Position numbers and translations under genes: made by a program
Shown: positions 40,729 to 52,021 of the stretch, piece by piece
Position numbering within the stretch: the stretch's first letter is position 1
Layout: every line of letters begins with the position of its first letter
From: UBA4479 sp963974935
Lineage (GTDB): Bacteria; Pseudomonadota; Alphaproteobacteria; Rhodospirillales; Casp-alpha2
Length of the DNA: 64,000 nucleotides
Direction of reading: 5' to 3'
Assembly (NCBI GenBank): GCA_963974935.1
Contig: CAXBEV010000001.1
Coordinates: forward strand, 814,139-878,138
Notes under the pieces: model-generated
Database searches by the model: none
What the model was told of the DNA's origin: nothing
Seen by the model: the letters and a program-made list of their open reading frames with translations, nothing else

Positions 40729-42054
40729 ATGTTTTTACCAGCCATGGTCCGCATTTCGGTATTTGCCGCATTGCTTCTCGCCTTTGTACCGATGGCATCG
40801 GCGGAGCTTCGCGTCGACATCACCCAAGGCAATGCCGAGCCTTTGCCGATTGCGGTTACCGATTTCTTCGGCGCCACCGGTGAAGACGCGCGGATCGGTC
40901 GTGAGATGGCGGCGGTGATATCCGCCGATCTTCAACGATCCGGTTTATTCAAGCCGATTGATCGGCGCGCGTTCATCGAAGGTGATGGCTCTTTGGCAAC
41001 ATTGCCTCGCTTCGGTGATTGGCGGATCATCAATACGCAAGCTCTGGTGCAAGGCCGCACGCAATTGGTAGCCGATGGTCGACTACGGGTTGAGTTTCGG
41101 TTGTGGGATGTGTTCGCCGAGCAGCAGATGGTCGGCCTTGCCTACTTTACGGTGCCCGACAACTGGCGCCGCGTTGCGCATATTATCTCGGATGCGATCT
41201 ATAAGCGGATCACCGGCGAAGACGGCTATTTCGATACGCGCATTGTCTACATCGCCGAAAGTGGGCCGGCGCAGCGCCGTATCAAGCGCCTGGCGATCAT
41301 GGACCAGGACGGTGCCAATCACAGGTTTTTGACGGATGGCTCGTCGCTGGTGCTGACGCCCCGGTTCTCGCCGACGCTCCAAGAAATCACGTATCTCAGC
41401 TATCACGGCAACACGCCGCGCGTTTATATCTTCAACATCGACAGTGGACGCCAGGAACTACTTGGGAACTTCCCGGGCATGACGTTTGCGCCCCGGTTTT
41501 CGCCGGATGGGCAAAAGGTGATCATGAGCCTTGCACAGAACGGCAAGACCGATATCCACGTGATGGATTTGCGGACCCGGCAATCAACACAATTGACCCG
41601 GTCCGGGGCTATCGATACCTCGCCCAGTTATTCACCGGATGCTGCACAGGTCGTATTCAACTCGGACCGGGGCGGTTCGCAGCAGTTGTACGTCATGAAC
41701 GGCGATGGCAGCAATGTGCAACGGATTAGCTTTGGTGATGGGCGCTATGCGACGCCGGTGTGGTCGCCACGCGGCGATTTGATCGCGTTCACAAAGATTT
41801 CACGGGGCCAATTTTATATTGGCGTGATGCGCCCCGACGGCTCGGGCGAGCGTCTTTTAGCTGAGGATTTCTTGGTCGAAGCTCCGACCTGGGCGCCGAA
41901 CGGGCGCGTGTTGATGTTCTTCCGCCAATCCAAGCGTGGCGAGATGGTGACGGATCCTCGACTTTATTCCGTTGACCTCACGGGCTATAATGAGCGTGAA
42001 GTCATCACGCCGGTGGGGGGGTCGGATCCTGCGTGGTCGCCGATCATCCCGTGA
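40729..42054 (+). CDS. tolB: Tol-Pal beta-propeller protein TolB
   Basis: A 441-residue periplasmic protein with a signal peptide (about residues 1-25, VPMASA), an N-terminal domain that contacts TolA, and a C-terminal beta-propeller built from repeats such as RFSPTLQEITYLSY, FSPDGQKVIMS and WSPRGDLIAFT. AAGGAG lies five bases before the ATG at 40729; the ATG three bases upstream is closer than usual, so 40729 is preferred. It follows tolA by 22 bases. Pal is encoded after a 242-base gap that holds its own promoter region. Confidence 0.95.
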   Translation: MFLPAMVRISVFAALLLAFVPMASAELRVDITQGNAEPLPIAVTDFFGATGEDARIGREMAAVISADLQRSGLFKPIDRRAFIEGDGSLATLPRFGDWRIINTQALVQGRTQLVADGRLRVEFRLWDVFAEQQMVGLAYFTVPDNWRRVAHIISDAIYKRITGEDGYFDTRIVYIAESGPAQRRIKRLAIMDQDGANHRFLTDGSSLVLTPRFSPTLQEITYLSYHGNTPRVYIFNIDSGRQELLGNFPGMTFAPRFSPDGQKVIMSLAQNGKTDIHVMDLRTRQSTQLTRSGAIDTSPSYSPDAAQVVFNSDRGGSQQLYVMNGDGSNVQRISFGDGRYATPVWSPRGDLIAFTKISRGQFYIGVMRPDGSGERLLAEDFLVEAPTWAPNGRVLMFFRQSKRGEMVTDPRLYSVDLTGYNEREVITPVGGSDPAWSPIIP

Positions 42055-42296
42055 TAATCGCATGACGGGAGAGGCGGGAATGCGCCATTTTATCCCGCGC
42101 CGCACAAAACTATTGTTGAATATTCGGTTGTGGGCTGAACCTGAAACATTGTGCTGTCCCAAAAAAGTACTTGGAATCAAGCGCGTCTGTCTTTAACAAT
42201 ACCAGTAATTGGCGTCCGCAGAGGGGGCCAGCGGAGGTTTGTGCCGATTGATCGGCGAACAGGGTTTAAGAATTACACCCGATGAGGAGTTATCCT

Positions 42297-42809
42297 ATGC
42301 GTTTTAAATTTTTGACGATGCTGGCCGCAGTCGCACTTTTGGCAGCTTGTGAAACGGCGCCTGAAACTACCGGCAACACCGGCTCGAGCGGTGCAAGCAC
42401 TAACACTGGCTCAAGTGCGCCTGCCGCCGTACAAATTCAAGGCGGCTCGCAAGAGGACTTGGTCGTTAACGTCGGCGACCGTGTGTTCTTTGCTTACGAC
42501 AGCTCGGACCTGGGCGCCGAAGCGCGTGCTGCGCTGGAACAGCAGGCCGCTTGGTTAAAGAAATATGGCGCCGTCCGCGTCACCCTCGAAGGGCATGCTG
42601 ACGAGCGCGGCACGCGCGAGTACAACTTGGCTTTGGGTGAGCGCCGTGCGAACGCCGTGAAAGATTACTTAGTCGCTTTGGGCATTAACCCATCGCGGGT
42701 GAAGACTATTTCGTATGGCAAAGAGCGGCCTGCCGCTATCGGCCACAATGAAGTCGCTTGGGCGCAAAACCGCCGGGGCGTCATGGTGGTGAACTCTACC
42801 GGCAGCTAA
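42297..42809 (+). CDS. pal: Peptidoglycan-associated lipoprotein Pal
   Basis: A 170-residue outer-membrane lipoprotein. The lipobox LLAAC places the lipidated cysteine near residue 18. The OmpA-like domain (about residues 55-168) contains LEGHADERGTREYNLALGER, the peptidoglycan-binding signature. GAGGAG lies six bases before the ATG. It is separated from tolB by 242 bases with no reading frame of note, and followed by a terminator, so it has at least partly separate transcription. It anchors the outer membrane to the cell wall through the Tol system. Confidence 0.95.
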   Translation: MRFKFLTMLAAVALLAACETAPETTGNTGSSGASTNTGSSAPAAVQIQGGSQEDLVVNVGDRVFFAYDSSDLGAEARAALEQQAAWLKKYGAVRVTLEGHADERGTREYNLALGERRANAVKDYLVALGINPSRVKTISYGKERPAAIGHNEVAWAQNRRGVMVVNSTGS

Positions 42810-42835
42810 GCGACCAGACGTCATAAAGAAAATTG

Positions 42836-42876
42836 GGCGCTTGTCTGCCGTAGGGTGGGCAAGCGCCTTAATTTTG
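42836..42876 (+). terminator. Intrinsic terminator after pal
   Basis: Arms GGCGCTTG (42836-42843) and CAAGCGCC (42860-42867), then TTAATTTT. It lies 27 bases past the pal stop. Confidence 0.75.
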
Positions 42877-42970
42877 CCTAATATTTCTCGCAGTTTAGCT
42901 GAACCGAGTCGCGGACATCTTGTCCGCAGCACGATTGGCCAGAATAATTGAGAAGACCGGAGAGATAGTC

Positions 42971-44080
42971 ATGACGTTCCGACGAGCCTTTATCGGTGGT
43001 GCCGTATTCGCTGTCGTGATCGTGGCCGCGTTTGCGGCCCCGTTGCCGTCAGCGGCGCAATCCCTTGATGCGGCTGCGCTGCGTGATCGGATTGATCGTT
43101 TAGAACGGGATATCCGTACCCTCAACGTACAGATTGCCCGGGGCGGTAGCGGTGCCCCGCTGGTGAGTGGCAGCAGCAATGCGGCGGCAAGCGGCGACCC
43201 AGCGGTTGCAAGACTCGGCGTCCGTATTTCCGAGCTTGAAGGTGAATTGCGCGGTGTGGTCGGGCGCATCGAAGAAATGTCTTTCAAGCTCAATCAAATG
43301 GGCACGCAACTCGATAAAGTCGTCGCCGACGTCGATTATCGTCTGCGCCAGCTCGAACAGGGGGGTGGCACCGGTGCGCCGCCGGCCTCTATGAGTGATA
43401 TGCCCACCGGCGTATCGCCTGCGGCACCCGGGCCTGTGTCCGGCAATGTGTTGCCGAACGGCACTCAAGTGCTGGGCACCTTGACGGCGTCAGAAGCTGA
43501 AAATGCCGGTCCACCAACGCCGGCCACAGCCCCGGCAGCCCCCAGCGAAGAAGATGCTTTGCTGGCGCAATTGACTGGGGAGCCGTTGGCCGCTCCTGCG
43601 CCGAGCGCAGCACCCGCACCGGGCGCCGTCGACGTCGCGCAAAGTGGTCAACCGGCGGCGCCCAAGGGCGCGCAAACTGCCGCGTTGCCGGACGGTACGC
43701 CGCGTGAACAATACATGCATGCGTTCAGCCTGCTGCGCCAAGGCAAATATGACATGGCGGCGAGCGCGCTCAATCAGTTCCTTGAAAAAAACCCGGATGA
43801 CCCGCTCGTCGGCAATGCGCGCTATTGGCTGGGTGAAACTTATTACGTGCGGGGCGCGTTCGTTGAGGCGGCCGAAACGTTTCTTGAAGGCTATGAAAGC
43901 GACAAGCGGGGCGCCAAAGCCCCGGATGCGTTGTTGAAGCTCGGCATGTCGTTGGCGAGCTTGAACAACAAAACCGAAGCCTGCGCGGTGTTTCAAAAGC
44001 TGCGGGGCGATTATCCCGAAGCCTCCGCCGGTCTGAAAAGCACACTTGAGCGCGAGTGGCAGAAAAACGGCTGCACCTGA
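42971..44080 (+). CDS. cpoB: Tol-Pal coordinator CpoB/YbgF
   Basis: A 369-residue periplasmic protein with a signal peptide (about residues 1-30), coiled-coil N-terminal part (about 33-135, LRDRIDRLERDIRTLN), a Pro/Ala-rich linker and C-terminal TPR repeats (about 235-365, EQYMHAFSLLRQGKYDMA). CpoB couples peptidoglycan synthesis with outer-membrane constriction. GGAGAG sits about seven bases before the ATG at 42971; an upstream in-frame start would lack a signal sequence. TilS follows 15 bases later, so the two share a transcript. Confidence 0.92.
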   Translation: MTFRRAFIGGAVFAVVIVAAFAAPLPSAAQSLDAAALRDRIDRLERDIRTLNVQIARGGSGAPLVSGSSNAAASGDPAVARLGVRISELEGELRGVVGRIEEMSFKLNQMGTQLDKVVADVDYRLRQLEQGGGTGAPPASMSDMPTGVSPAAPGPVSGNVLPNGTQVLGTLTASEAENAGPPTPATAPAAPSEEDALLAQLTGEPLAAPAPSAAPAPGAVDVAQSGQPAAPKGAQTAALPDGTPREQYMHAFSLLRQGKYDMAASALNQFLEKNPDDPLVGNARYWLGETYYVRGAFVEAAETFLEGYESDKRGAKAPDALLKLGMSLASLNNKTEACAVFQKLRGDYPEASAGLKSTLEREWQKNGCT

Positions 44081-44095
44081 CGCCGGGTATAGTCG

Positions 44096-45388
44096 ATGAT
44101 GTCGATGCCTCTCACGGATATTGAATTCAGCAATCTGATTGATGCTCTTGGCCCGTTCGAAGCCGCGCCGCATCTTGCGGTGGCGGTTTCGGGCGGCGCC
44201 GACAGCACGGCGTTGGCGTGGCTGGCACACCACTGGGCTCGGGCGCGGGGCGGGCAGGTGACGGCGTTGACCGTCGATCATGGACTGCGACCAGAGGCGA
44301 CTGCCGAAGCTGAGGCCATCGCGCAGCAACTGAATATGCGTGGTATTGCACATCAGACGTTAACCTGGTCAGGCCCGAAACCCTCGCTCGGCCTGCAGGC
44401 GGCAGCCAGACAGGCGCGCTATGGGTTGCTCGAAAACTGGTGTCGCGCAAATGCCGTGGTGCATCTGCTGGTTGGCCATCACGCCGGAGATCAGGCGGAA
44501 ACCTTTTTAATGCGGGCTGAGCGCGGGAGCGGGCCGGACGGCTTAGCGGCGATGGCGCCGGTCCGTGAACTCAGCGCGTGCCGTATCCTCCGGCCATTGT
44601 TGAGTCTTGAGAAGACGCGTTTGATGGCGACGGCACAGGCGGCAGAGCTGGTCTGGGTCGAAGATCCCAGCAACGACAATGTGGCGTTCCAACGCGTGCG
44701 GGTTCGTCACGCGTTGCAGGATGGCGGTATCGACACGCAGTCCTTGGCCCAAGGGACGGTCCGCTTTGCCGGCGCCCGCGCGGTGCTGGAGACGGAAACC
44801 GCGCGCTGGCTGGCCCGACATGTAACCTTGAATGCGGCAGGTTATGCGGCGCTGTCATTGGACGCGCTCGAAATTACGGCACCGGAAATCGTGCATCGCG
44901 GCCTCGCTCGGCTGGTCGCGGCGGTGGGCGGTAAGCCCTATGCGCCAAGCCCGGCCGCGATTGAGCGTGTGTATAAGGCTTTGACGCAGGGCGACGCGGC
45001 AACCTTGGGCGCCGTGCGCGTGTGCGTTGAGATAGATCGCATTGGCATCTATCGCGAAGCCCGAAATCAGCCGACGCCGCTGACTTTTTCGTCGAACGCG
45101 CAGGCGCAAACGCACCATTGGGACGGTCGGTTTGCGGTCCACATTGCGCCTGAAACGGCGCCGCTCAGCTGCGCCGCATTTTCTGATGCGGTGTTCGGTT
45201 ATTGGCCCAAGCGTCAGCGGCCGGATTGGTTTTTGAAGCTGCCCGTAGCGGCGCGGGCAGGCTTGCTGGTCTTCCGCCAGAAAACCAATATTGTCGTTCC
45301 TAAGCCGGGCAGCGAGGCTAACATGGGCATTCGCGTCGCTTTTCAGCCAAAAAACCCGCTTGCCGGAAACGGATTTTCCATTGCGTGA
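44096..45388 (+). CDS. tilS: tRNA(Ile)-lysidine synthase
   Basis: A 430-residue enzyme that modifies the CAU anticodon of tRNA-Ile2 to lysidine, so it reads AUA. The PP-loop motif SGGADS is at residues 32-37. The N-terminal domain and LVGHHAGDQAETFLMRAERG are characteristic. The C-terminal part is less conserved. It precedes ftsH by 132 bases, a gene order common in bacteria. Start choice between the ATGs at 44096 and 44099 is trivial. Confidence 0.93.
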   Translation: MMSMPLTDIEFSNLIDALGPFEAAPHLAVAVSGGADSTALAWLAHHWARARGGQVTALTVDHGLRPEATAEAEAIAQQLNMRGIAHQTLTWSGPKPSLGLQAAARQARYGLLENWCRANAVVHLLVGHHAGDQAETFLMRAERGSGPDGLAAMAPVRELSACRILRPLLSLEKTRLMATAQAAELVWVEDPSNDNVAFQRVRVRHALQDGGIDTQSLAQGTVRFAGARAVLETETARWLARHVTLNAAGYAALSLDALEITAPEIVHRGLARLVAAVGGKPYAPSPAAIERVYKALTQGDAATLGAVRVCVEIDRIGIYREARNQPTPLTFSSNAQAQTHHWDGRFAVHIAPETAPLSCAAFSDAVFGYWPKRQRPDWFLKLPVAARAGLLVFRQKTNIVVPKPGSEANMGIRVAFQPKNPLAGNGFSIA

Positions 45389-45458
45389 GCGTCGAAAAGG
45401 ACTATCTCTAGAGTGTCTGACCCGCCGTAAAGCCGGTCGGGCGACTTTAGGTATGCGA

Positions 45459-45464
45459 TATAAT
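45459..45464 (+). promoter_or_regulatory. Candidate -10 box (TATAAT) for ftsH
   Basis: An exact TATAAT lies 57 bases before the ftsH start. No good -35 is visible at 16-18 bases, so the promoter may need an activator, or be a different sigma type. The rest of the tilS-ftsH gap (132 bases) holds no other feature I can support. Confidence 0.35.
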
Positions 45465-45520
45465 TCGCGATTTTGGCGGTCGGAGCGGCCGTCGCATGCG
45501 CTCAAAAAGGAACTGCGACC

Positions 45521-47464
<1,944 letters not shown>

Positions 47465-47487
47465 CCGGCTCGCATTCGAGCGCGGGT

Positions 47488-48327
47488 ATGCCTGAACCTC
47501 TTATGTTCGCCGGGTTGTCTTTAGACCGACCGAGGTTGATGGGCGTCGTCAATGCGACGCCCGACAGTTTCTCCGACGGCGGCGATTTTCTCGATCCTGA
47601 CATTGCGATTGCCCACGGCCTCGCCATGCGCGATGCCGGTGCCGACATTCTGGATGTCGGCGGCGAGTCGACGCGGCCTGGCGCCGACCCCGTCAGCGAA
47701 GCCGACGAACGCGCCCGCACCTTGCCGGTGATCAAAGGCTTGGTGGACGCAGGCGCGCTGGTGTCCATCGACACGCGTCGTGCTGGTGTGATGCGGGCCG
47801 CGATTGCGGCAGGCGCAAAGATCGTCAACGACGTGACGGCGCTTACCGGCGATGACCAAAGCGTGGCGGTCTGTGCCGAGCTTGGTTGCGACATCGTATT
47901 GATGCATATGCAGGGCGACCCCCGCACCATGCAGCAAAACCCAAGCTACGACGATGCGGCCTTAGATATTGTCGATTACATGGCCGAGCGTCTTATGACC
48001 CTTGAAGCCGCCGGCATTCCCCGCGCGCGGATTGCCGTCGATCCCGGCATCGGGTTCGGCAAGAACTTGGATCACAACCTCCGCATCTTGGCGCACATTG
48101 ATGCGTTCCATGTGCTGGGCACGGCAGTATTGTTAGGCGTGTCCCGGAAAAGCTTTATCTCGAAGATTGATCGCGACTGTGATGCCAAGGACCGGATCGC
48201 CGGCTCTATCGCAGCCGCCATCGCCGGCTGGGATCGGGGCGTGCAGTTGTTCCGCGTCCATGATGTTGCCGAGACCCGCCAGGCGCTCGCCGTATGGCAA
48301 GCGATTGAGGCGGCAGAAGACGTTTAG
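47488..48327 (+). CDS. folP: Dihydropteroate synthase
   Basis: A 279-residue TIM-barrel enzyme that joins para-aminobenzoate to the pterin. NATPDSFSDGG (22-32) and DVGGESTRPGA (56-66) are the two signatures, and DPGIGFGKN is also present. The ftsH-folP-glmM order is common in bacteria, here interrupted by two minus-strand genes before glmM. ATG with a weak upstream site follows ftsH by 23 bases. It is the sulfonamide target in the folate pathway, together with fau elsewhere in the window. Confidence 0.96.
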   Translation: MPEPLMFAGLSLDRPRLMGVVNATPDSFSDGGDFLDPDIAIAHGLAMRDAGADILDVGGESTRPGADPVSEADERARTLPVIKGLVDAGALVSIDTRRAGVMRAAIAAGAKIVNDVTALTGDDQSVAVCAELGCDIVLMHMQGDPRTMQQNPSYDDAALDIVDYMAERLMTLEAAGIPRARIAVDPGIGFGKNLDHNLRILAHIDAFHVLGTAVLLGVSRKSFISKIDRDCDAKDRIAGSIAAAIAGWDRGVQLFRVHDVAETRQALAVWQAIEAAEDV

Positions 48328-48334
48328 TGGACGC

Positions 48335-48877
48335 CTAGCGTCCGCTCAGCATCCGCATCAGGGTGCGGTCTTTGTTGACCACATGGTGTTTGATCGCCGC
48401 CAACCCGTGCACGGCGATGATGCCGAGCCCGATATACGCCAGCCAATAATGCACATCGATGGCTAGGTCGCGGGCTTGCTTGTCGATCTGCAAAAGCGCG
48501 GGCAAGGTAAAGACACCGAACACGTCGATCCCGTCCCCGCTGGACGTCGAGATCAAATATCCGCTGACCGGCATCAAGAGCATCAATATGAACAGCATCC
48601 CATGTGCAGACTTGGCGCCGATGCGTTCAAGCTTTGTTAGTGGGGGTGCCGGGGCGGGGGCTTGGCCGATCAATTTGCGGATAATGAATGCGACAGCCAA
48701 CACGAATGCAATGATGCCGAAGCTTTTATGCAAATCCAGCCCGCGATTGTACCAAGCGTCATAATAGCTGAGGCCGACCATCCACCAACCGAGCCCGGTC
48801 AGCCCCAAAATCACCAGCGCCGTCGCCCAGTGTAAAAGTCGGGCGACGGCGCTGTAACCTGTTGGGTGTTGGCTCAT
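48335..48877 (-). CDS. Cytochrome b561 (YceJ-type)
   Basis: A 180-residue membrane cytochrome with four helices. Haem-ligating histidines are likely in LLHWATAL, GLDLHKSFGI, HGMLFILML and VHYWLAYIG. The RLLHW start is typical of the bacterial b561 family. It lies immediately downstream of the YceI gene on the minus strand (12 bases), a frequent pairing. The protein may pass electrons from quinol to a periplasmic acceptor; superoxide or quinone roles are suggested for the family. Confidence 0.9.
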   Translation of the reverse strand: MSQHPTGYSAVARLLHWATALVILGLTGLGWWMVGLSYYDAWYNRGLDLHKSFGIIAFVLAVAFIIRKLIGQAPAPAPPLTKLERIGAKSAHGMLFILMLLMPVSGYLISTSSGDGIDVFGVFTLPALLQIDKQARDLAIDVHYWLAYIGLGIIAVHGLAAIKHHVVNKDRTLMRMLSGR

Positions 48878-48889
48878 CTTTCGTGCGCC

Positions 48890-49465
48890 CTATTGGCGGA
48901 TACCTTCAAGATAAAGATCTAGAGAGACGGTGTTGGATTTCGGGCCGAGGTCGTAGCCCATGCCAAAGTCACGACGGTCAAACTCGGCGGTGCCTTCAAA
49001 GCCGGCGCGATAGCCGCCCCAGGGGTCTTTGCCTTCGCCGATTTTCTTGACCTTGATTTCAATCGGTTTGGTCACACCCATCAACGTGAAGTCACCCGTC
49101 AGCGTGCCGCCCGACGCATCGCCGCTATAGCCCGTGCTGACGAATTTCGCTTCGGGGAATTTCTCGACATTCAGAAAATCGTCGGAACGCAGATGCTTGT
49201 CGCGCTCGGCATGGTTCGAGTTGATCGACGTGGTGTCGATGGTCAGGCTGATTTTCTGAGCTTCCGGGCCTGCTTCCGGATCAAACGTAAAGCTGCCGTC
49301 AAAATCGTCAAAGCGGCCATTCAGCCAGCTGAAGCCTAAGTGAATGACTTTGAACTCGATGAAGGTGTGGCTGTGATCGATTTTATATTCGGCGGCCTTT
49401 GCGGGGGCGGATACAGCCAGCACCAGTGCAGCCAGCGGCATGAGGACCAAGCGTTTGAATGTCAT
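48890..49465 (-). CDS. YceI family periplasmic lipid-binding protein
   Basis: A 191-residue secreted protein of the YceI lipocalin-like fold, which binds isoprenoid lipids such as polyprenol. The signal peptide (about residues 1-24, ending AKA) precedes EYKIDHSHTFIEFKVIHLGF, the family start. SLTIDTTSINSNHAERDKHL is the second signature. GGAG lies seven bases before the ATG at 49465. It is co-transcribed with cytochrome b561. Together they may move or reduce a quinone-type compound in the periplasm. Confidence 0.9.
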   Translation of the reverse strand: MTFKRLVLMPLAALVLAVSAPAKAAEYKIDHSHTFIEFKVIHLGFSWLNGRFDDFDGSFTFDPEAGPEAQKISLTIDTTSINSNHAERDKHLRSDDFLNVEKFPEAKFVSTGYSGDASGGTLTGDFTLMGVTKPIEIKVKKIGEGKDPWGGYRAGFEGTAEFDRRDFGMGYDLGPKSNTVSLDLYLEGIRQ

Positions 49466-49636
49466 TGTTAGCTCCACGTTTTGAATTCACTTAGACATAG
49501 AATGGGAATTGAAGACTCGGATTTACACCCATCGGCTTGGATTTCCGGCCGTAAACTTCTCGGAAACCCTTTTCATGACAGAATTATGGGGTATGACTGT
49601 GCAGACTGGGGCTTTGCGGACTTTATGGACGGCTTA

Positions 49637-50986
49637 ATGACGACAACGCGGAAATATTTCGGCACCGATGGTATTCGTGGGCGCGCCAACACCGCACCAA
49701 TGACTGCCGACGTGGCGTTGCGGCTTGGCATGGCGGCGGCGATGCAGTTTCGCCGTGGCGACCACCGCCACCGCGTCGTGATCGGCAAAGACACACGGCT
49801 CTCCGGTTACATGATCGAGCCGGCGTTGACGTCCGGGTTTGTGTCGATGGGCATGGACGTGGTGCTGGTCGGCCCGATGCCGACACCTGCGGTCGCGATG
49901 TTGACCCGCTCGCTCCGGGCCGATCTGGGCGTGATGATTTCTGCGTCTCACAATCCGTATGAAGATAACGGCATCAAATTGTTCGGCCCCGATGGTTATA
50001 AGCTATCGGATAAAGTTGAGGTTGAGATCGAAGCCGGCATGGACAGCGATCTTGTTGACGACTTGGCGCCGGCATCCGGCCTTGGTCGCGCACGGCGGTT
50101 GGACGACGCCCGCGGTCGCTATACGGAATATGTGAAACAAACGTTCCCGCGCGGGCTTCGTTTGGACGGCCTCAAGGTCGTCATCGATTGCGCCAACGGC
50201 GCCGCGTACAAAGTGGCGCCCGAAGTGTTGTGGGAGTTGGGCGCCGAAATCGTGCCCATCGGCGTCAGCCCGGACGGCACCAACATCAACGCCGGCTGTG
50301 GTTCGACGCATCTGGCGACGCTGCAAGAGGCCACCGTGGCGCACGGCGCCGATATCGGCATCGCGCTCGATGGCGATGCGGACCGGGTGCTGGTCTGTGA
50401 CGAGGCCGGGACCATCGTTGACGGTGATCAGATCATGGGGCTGATTGCCCAGGACTGGCACCAGACGGGCCGACTTAAGGGCGGTGGCGTGGTGGCGACG
50501 GTGATGTCGAACTTGGGGCTTGAGCGCTTTATGAACGGTATGGGGCTCGACCTCAAACGGACCCGTGTCGGTGACCGCTACGTCGCCGAAGCAATGCGCG
50601 CCGAGCAGTATAATCTGGGTGGCGAGCAGTCGGGCCATCTGATCTTTGACGACTACGCGACGACGGGTGACGGCTTGATTGCCGCTTTGCAAATTTTGGC
50701 GGTGCTGGTCAGCGGCGACAAACCGGCCAGCGCGATGTTCAACTTGTTCACGCCGGTGCCGCAATTGCTGAAAAACGTTCGCTTTAACGGTGGAGCCCCG
50801 CTTGAGGCCGAGACCGTAAAGGCGGCAATCCGCGCGGGCGAGCAGCGTCTTGGCAACAACGGGCGTGTGTTAATCCGCAAGTCCGGGACCGAGCCGTTGA
50901 TCCGGGTCATGGCCGAAGGGGATGACCTTGTGCTCGTCGAAGCGGTTGTCGACGGCATTTGCGACGCCATATCCAAACAAGCTTAA
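49637..50986 (+). CDS. glmM: Phosphoglucosamine mutase
   Basis: A 449-residue enzyme that turns glucosamine 6-phosphate to glucosamine 1-phosphate for peptidoglycan and LPS. The N-terminal signature RKYFGTDGIRGRAN and the active serine loop SASHNPYEDNG (102-112) are present, with the metal-binding DGDADR near residue 240. The start at 49637 yields the family N-terminus; the longer in-frame extension reads into non-homologous sequence. It pairs with thiD downstream. Metabolically it supplies the substrate for GlmU. Confidence 0.96.
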   Translation: MTTTRKYFGTDGIRGRANTAPMTADVALRLGMAAAMQFRRGDHRHRVVIGKDTRLSGYMIEPALTSGFVSMGMDVVLVGPMPTPAVAMLTRSLRADLGVMISASHNPYEDNGIKLFGPDGYKLSDKVEVEIEAGMDSDLVDDLAPASGLGRARRLDDARGRYTEYVKQTFPRGLRLDGLKVVIDCANGAAYKVAPEVLWELGAEIVPIGVSPDGTNINAGCGSTHLATLQEATVAHGADIGIALDGDADRVLVCDEAGTIVDGDQIMGLIAQDWHQTGRLKGGGVVATVMSNLGLERFMNGMGLDLKRTRVGDRYVAEAMRAEQYNLGGEQSGHLIFDDYATTGDGLIAALQILAVLVSGDKPASAMFNLFTPVPQLLKNVRFNGGAPLEAETVKAAIRAGEQRLGNNGRVLIRKSGTEPLIRVMAEGDDLVLVEAVVDGICDAISKQA

Positions 50987-51004
50987 ACGTTCAACGAGGC
51001 AGCA

Positions 51005-51820
51005 ATGGCCAAGATGACAGGGCGCGTGCTGGTGATCGCAGGATCTGACAGCGGCGGCGGCGCGGGCATACAAGCGGACATTAAAACGATCACCGCGTTG
51101 GGTGGGTTCGCGATGACGGCGATTACCGCGCTGACGGCGCAGAACACCCAAGGTGTTCATGGCATCCACGATGTGCCGGCGGATTTCGTTGCCGACCAAA
51201 TGCGCGTCGTGCTTGAAGACATCGGCGCGGATTGCATCAAGATCGGCATGCTGCACCGGGCCGACATCATCGAAACCGTGGTCACAACATTGGCCGAACT
51301 TGCGCCGGGTGTGCCGATTGTCGCCGATCCGGTGATGGTCGCCAAAGGCGGCGCGTCGTTGCTGGCCGAAGCGGCGGCGGATGCTCTCAAAACCGTGTTG
51401 ATACCCGCCGCCCACGTGATCACGCCGAATTTGCCCGAAGCCGAAGTGCTGATCGGCCAATCCATTTCAAATGCGGCGGATATGGACGCGGCGCTGGATG
51501 CGTTGGCGGGCTTGGGCGCCCATGCTGTGTTGCTGAAGGGCGGGCATCTTGAAGGCGACGCCTTGGTCGATTTACTTCGAGATGCAGACGGCACCACCCA
51601 CCGTTTCGAAGATACCCGCATCGATACGCAGAATACCCACGGCACCGGCTGCACCCTGGCGTCCGCGATCGCGGTCGGTTTGGCGCAGGAGATGACCTTG
51701 GTCGAGGCGGTGAAACGGGCGCGTGCGTATGTGCGCCGCGCGATTGAGACAAACCCCGGCTTCGGCCACGGCCACGGTCCGCTTAATCACGCGGTCACGG
51801 TGGGTGATTTTCAAGACTAA
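51005..51820 (+). CDS. thiD: Hydroxymethylpyrimidine/phosphomethylpyrimidine kinase
   Basis: A 271-residue kinase of thiamine synthesis. VLVIAGSDSGGGAGIQADIK is the N-terminal substrate motif and GTGCTLASAIAVGLAQ the ribokinase-family phosphate motif near residue 216. It phosphorylates HMP and HMP-P. It starts 18 bases after glmM, so they share a transcript. ThiE is in the gap operon at 30 kb. Confidence 0.94.
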   Translation: MAKMTGRVLVIAGSDSGGGAGIQADIKTITALGGFAMTAITALTAQNTQGVHGIHDVPADFVADQMRVVLEDIGADCIKIGMLHRADIIETVVTTLAELAPGVPIVADPVMVAKGGASLLAEAAADALKTVLIPAAHVITPNLPEAEVLIGQSISNAADMDAALDALAGLGAHAVLLKGGHLEGDALVDLLRDADGTTHRFEDTRIDTQNTHGTGCTLASAIAVGLAQEMTLVEAVKRARAYVRRAIETNPGFGHGHGPLNHAVTVGDFQD

Positions 51821-51903
51821 CTTAACCTCTCCCCCCACTGCGTAGGGGAGGGACCTTGGACCAAGGCATTGCGCCATCTGGGCGCCAGCACATCTTCTTT
51901 ACT

Positions 51904-52001
51904 GCATCATCCTGAACTTGATTCAGGACCCATGGTGACGCGCATCCCGGCGGCGCGGTGCGTGACGGAACATAGATCCTGAATCAAGTTCAGGATGATG
52001 C
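51904..52001. repeat. Dispersed palindromic repeat, family B (two units)
   Basis: ATCCTGAACTTGATTCAGGA (51909-51928) and its inverse ATCCTGAATCAAGTTCAGGA (51977-51996). These match the copies at 20347-20502 in stem sequence and lie between convergent thiD and the MocR gene. Confidence 0.78.
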
Positions 52002-52021
52002 GTGGGTGCTTGAATTTGCTT